Source: an uncultured Eubacteriales bacterium
GTDB lineage: Bacteria > Bacillota > Clostridia > Christensenellales > Aristaeellaceae
Assembly (NCBI GenBank): GCA_902782795.1
Contig: CACZOT010000189.1
Span: 1-6,674 of the forward strand
Direction of reading: 5' to 3'
DNA: 6,674 nucleotides
Part shown: piece by piece, positions 5,931 to 6,674 of the stretch
Layout of the letters: each line of letters begins with the position of its first letter
Position numbering within the stretch: the first letter of the stretch is position 1
Made by a program: the position numbers and the translations under genes
Notes under the pieces: model-generated
Database searches by the model: none
Seen by the model: only the letters and a program-made list of their open reading frames with translations
What the model was told of the DNA's origin: nothing

Positions 5931-6674
5931 TTACTCCTTTTCCTGGAGGTTCAGAGGTTTGTGCGGGCGGGTGCGCACCCATTCCGCCTCGTCCATGCGG
6001 GCGTTGCGGCGCAGGACGCGCATATGGCGGATGCGCCTCTCCCGCTGGAGACGGCGGCGGCGGCGGCGGACGACCGCGCGCGCCGCGAGGGCGGCGGCGA
6101 GCAGGGCGAAGGCCCAGAGCATCCCCCAGACGAACATGGCGTAGGCGCTGCGCCCCTCGGAGAGACGCCGGGGCGCGCCGAGTTCCTGGAGGGGGTCGGC
6201 CTCCGGGGAGGAAGGCCGGTTGCCGTCCGGGCGGATCTCCACGCGCACGGGCGCGGAGAAGACGATGGCCGTGGAGCCCGGGGCGTCCGCGTATTCGGCG
6301 AGGAACTGCATCTCCCCCGTCTCGGCAAGCGGGCAGGAGACGGCGCACTGCGTCTCCCCCGGGCCGAGCGCCGCCAAGGTGCGCAGCGGCCCCGCGCGCA
6401 GCTCGGAAACGGTGACGGAGCCGATGTCTCCCCCGCCGGAATTGACGAGGGTGATCTGCACGTCCACGTTGCCCGGCGCGGAGACGGCCTCGCTCGCGGC
6501 TTCGGCGCGCAGGCTGAGGCGGCTCGAGCCCTCCTCCGGGCTGAGCAGGACCGTCACGCCGTTGGAGGAGGCCGAGACCGTCTCTCCGGAGACGGAGAGC
6601 GCCGTGGCGGTGACGCGGAAGGTGGCTCCCCCGGTCAGCAGGGCGCGGAAGGAGAACTCCTGTTCCCCGCCCGG
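5931..6674 (-). CDS. Membrane-anchored surface protein with beta-sandwich ectodomain (N-terminus missing)
   Basis: The frame is open to the right edge, giving 247 visible residues. A GTG at 6557 is an internal Val codon, because the beta-rich sequence continues upstream of it (e.g. TGGATFRVTATALSVSGETV). The visible part holds Ig/CARDB-like repeats with stretches such as PGNVDVQITLVNSGGGDIGSV and LGPGETQ, which are typical of extracytoplasmic domains. A Pro/Ser/Glu-rich spacer follows, then one transmembrane helix (AYAMFVWGMLWAFALLAAALA, about 6070-6146). A strongly basic tail of about 45 residues begins VVRRRRRRLQRERR. By the positive-inside rule the beta domains are outside and the tail is cytoplasmic. 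No LPxTG signal is present. Function is unknown; adhesion, sensing or envelope scaffolding are all possible. The stop is 7 bp before the DUF2461 start, so it is probably the upstream gene of the operon. Confidence 0.85.
   Translation of the reverse strand, partial: PGGEQEFSFRALLTGGATFRVTATALSVSGETVSASSNGVTVLLSPEEGSSRLSLRAEAASEAVSAPGNVDVQITLVNSGGGDIGSVTVSELRAGPLRTLAALGPGETQCAVSCPLAETGEMQFLAEYADAPGSTAIVFSAPVRVEIRPDGNRPSSPEADPLQELGAPRRLSEGRSAYAMFVWGMLWAFALLAAALAARAVVRRRRRRLQRERRIRHMRVLRRNARMDEAEWVRTRPHKPLNLQEKE

Noticed and set aside
3257..6415. 1052-codon open frame on the + strand
   Set aside because: It is in exact codon register opposite tkt and DUF2461, both clear protein families, and runs on across the third gene. 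Its translation is low-complexity Gly/Ala/Val/Glu-rich with no recognisable domain.
5931..6557. GTG at 6557 as the start of the membrane protein
   Set aside because: The same frame is open to the right edge with continuous beta-rich sequence, and a start here would leave no signal peptide for an ectodomain that should be exported.

Overview
The window reads as a GC-rich (roughly two-thirds G+C by eye), gene-dense bacterial chromosome segment. It holds two gene groups that converge on a shared terminator. The most likely source is a high-GC anaerobic Firmicute of the Clostridia (Oscillospirales or Christensenellales-like). The reasons are the DUF6062-type Cys/His protein, the exported SH3b/PIG-L protein, purine-rich ribosome binding sites and the overall protein style. 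No ribosomal or taxonomic marker is present, so this assignment is an inference.

Left half, + strand (1-3046): the 3' part of a phosphoglycolate-phosphatase-like HAD hydrolase enters from the left edge. After 9 bp comes a protein with two copies of a CxxC...FCxxHY motif (DUF6062-like). After a further 22 bp comes a secreted multidomain protein: signal peptide, SH3b, beta-sandwich, discoidin-like region, PIG-L deacetylase. The tight spacing suggests one transcript.

Middle (3047-3223): a 177-bp convergent intergenic region. It holds a 12-bp hairpin with T-rich flanks on both strands, i.e. a bidirectional terminator. The hairpin is nested in a larger imperfect palindrome whose outer arms match at 17 of 18 positions.

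Right half, - strand (3224-6674), in transcription order from the right edge: a C-terminal piece of a membrane-anchored surface protein (beta-rich ectodomain, one transmembrane helix, Arg-rich cytoplasmic tail), then a DUF2461 protein 7 bp downstream, then a complete transketolase 51 bp further on. They are probably co-transcribed, although no functional link between the first two and the transketolase is evident.

I see no mobile element, CRISPR array, RNA gene or phage gene. I do not think the window contains a clear new system. The most interesting points are an Asn in place of the usual catalytic Asp in the PIG-L motif, the nested palindrome at the convergent junction, and the internally duplicated CCCH-type motif of the DUF6062-like protein.
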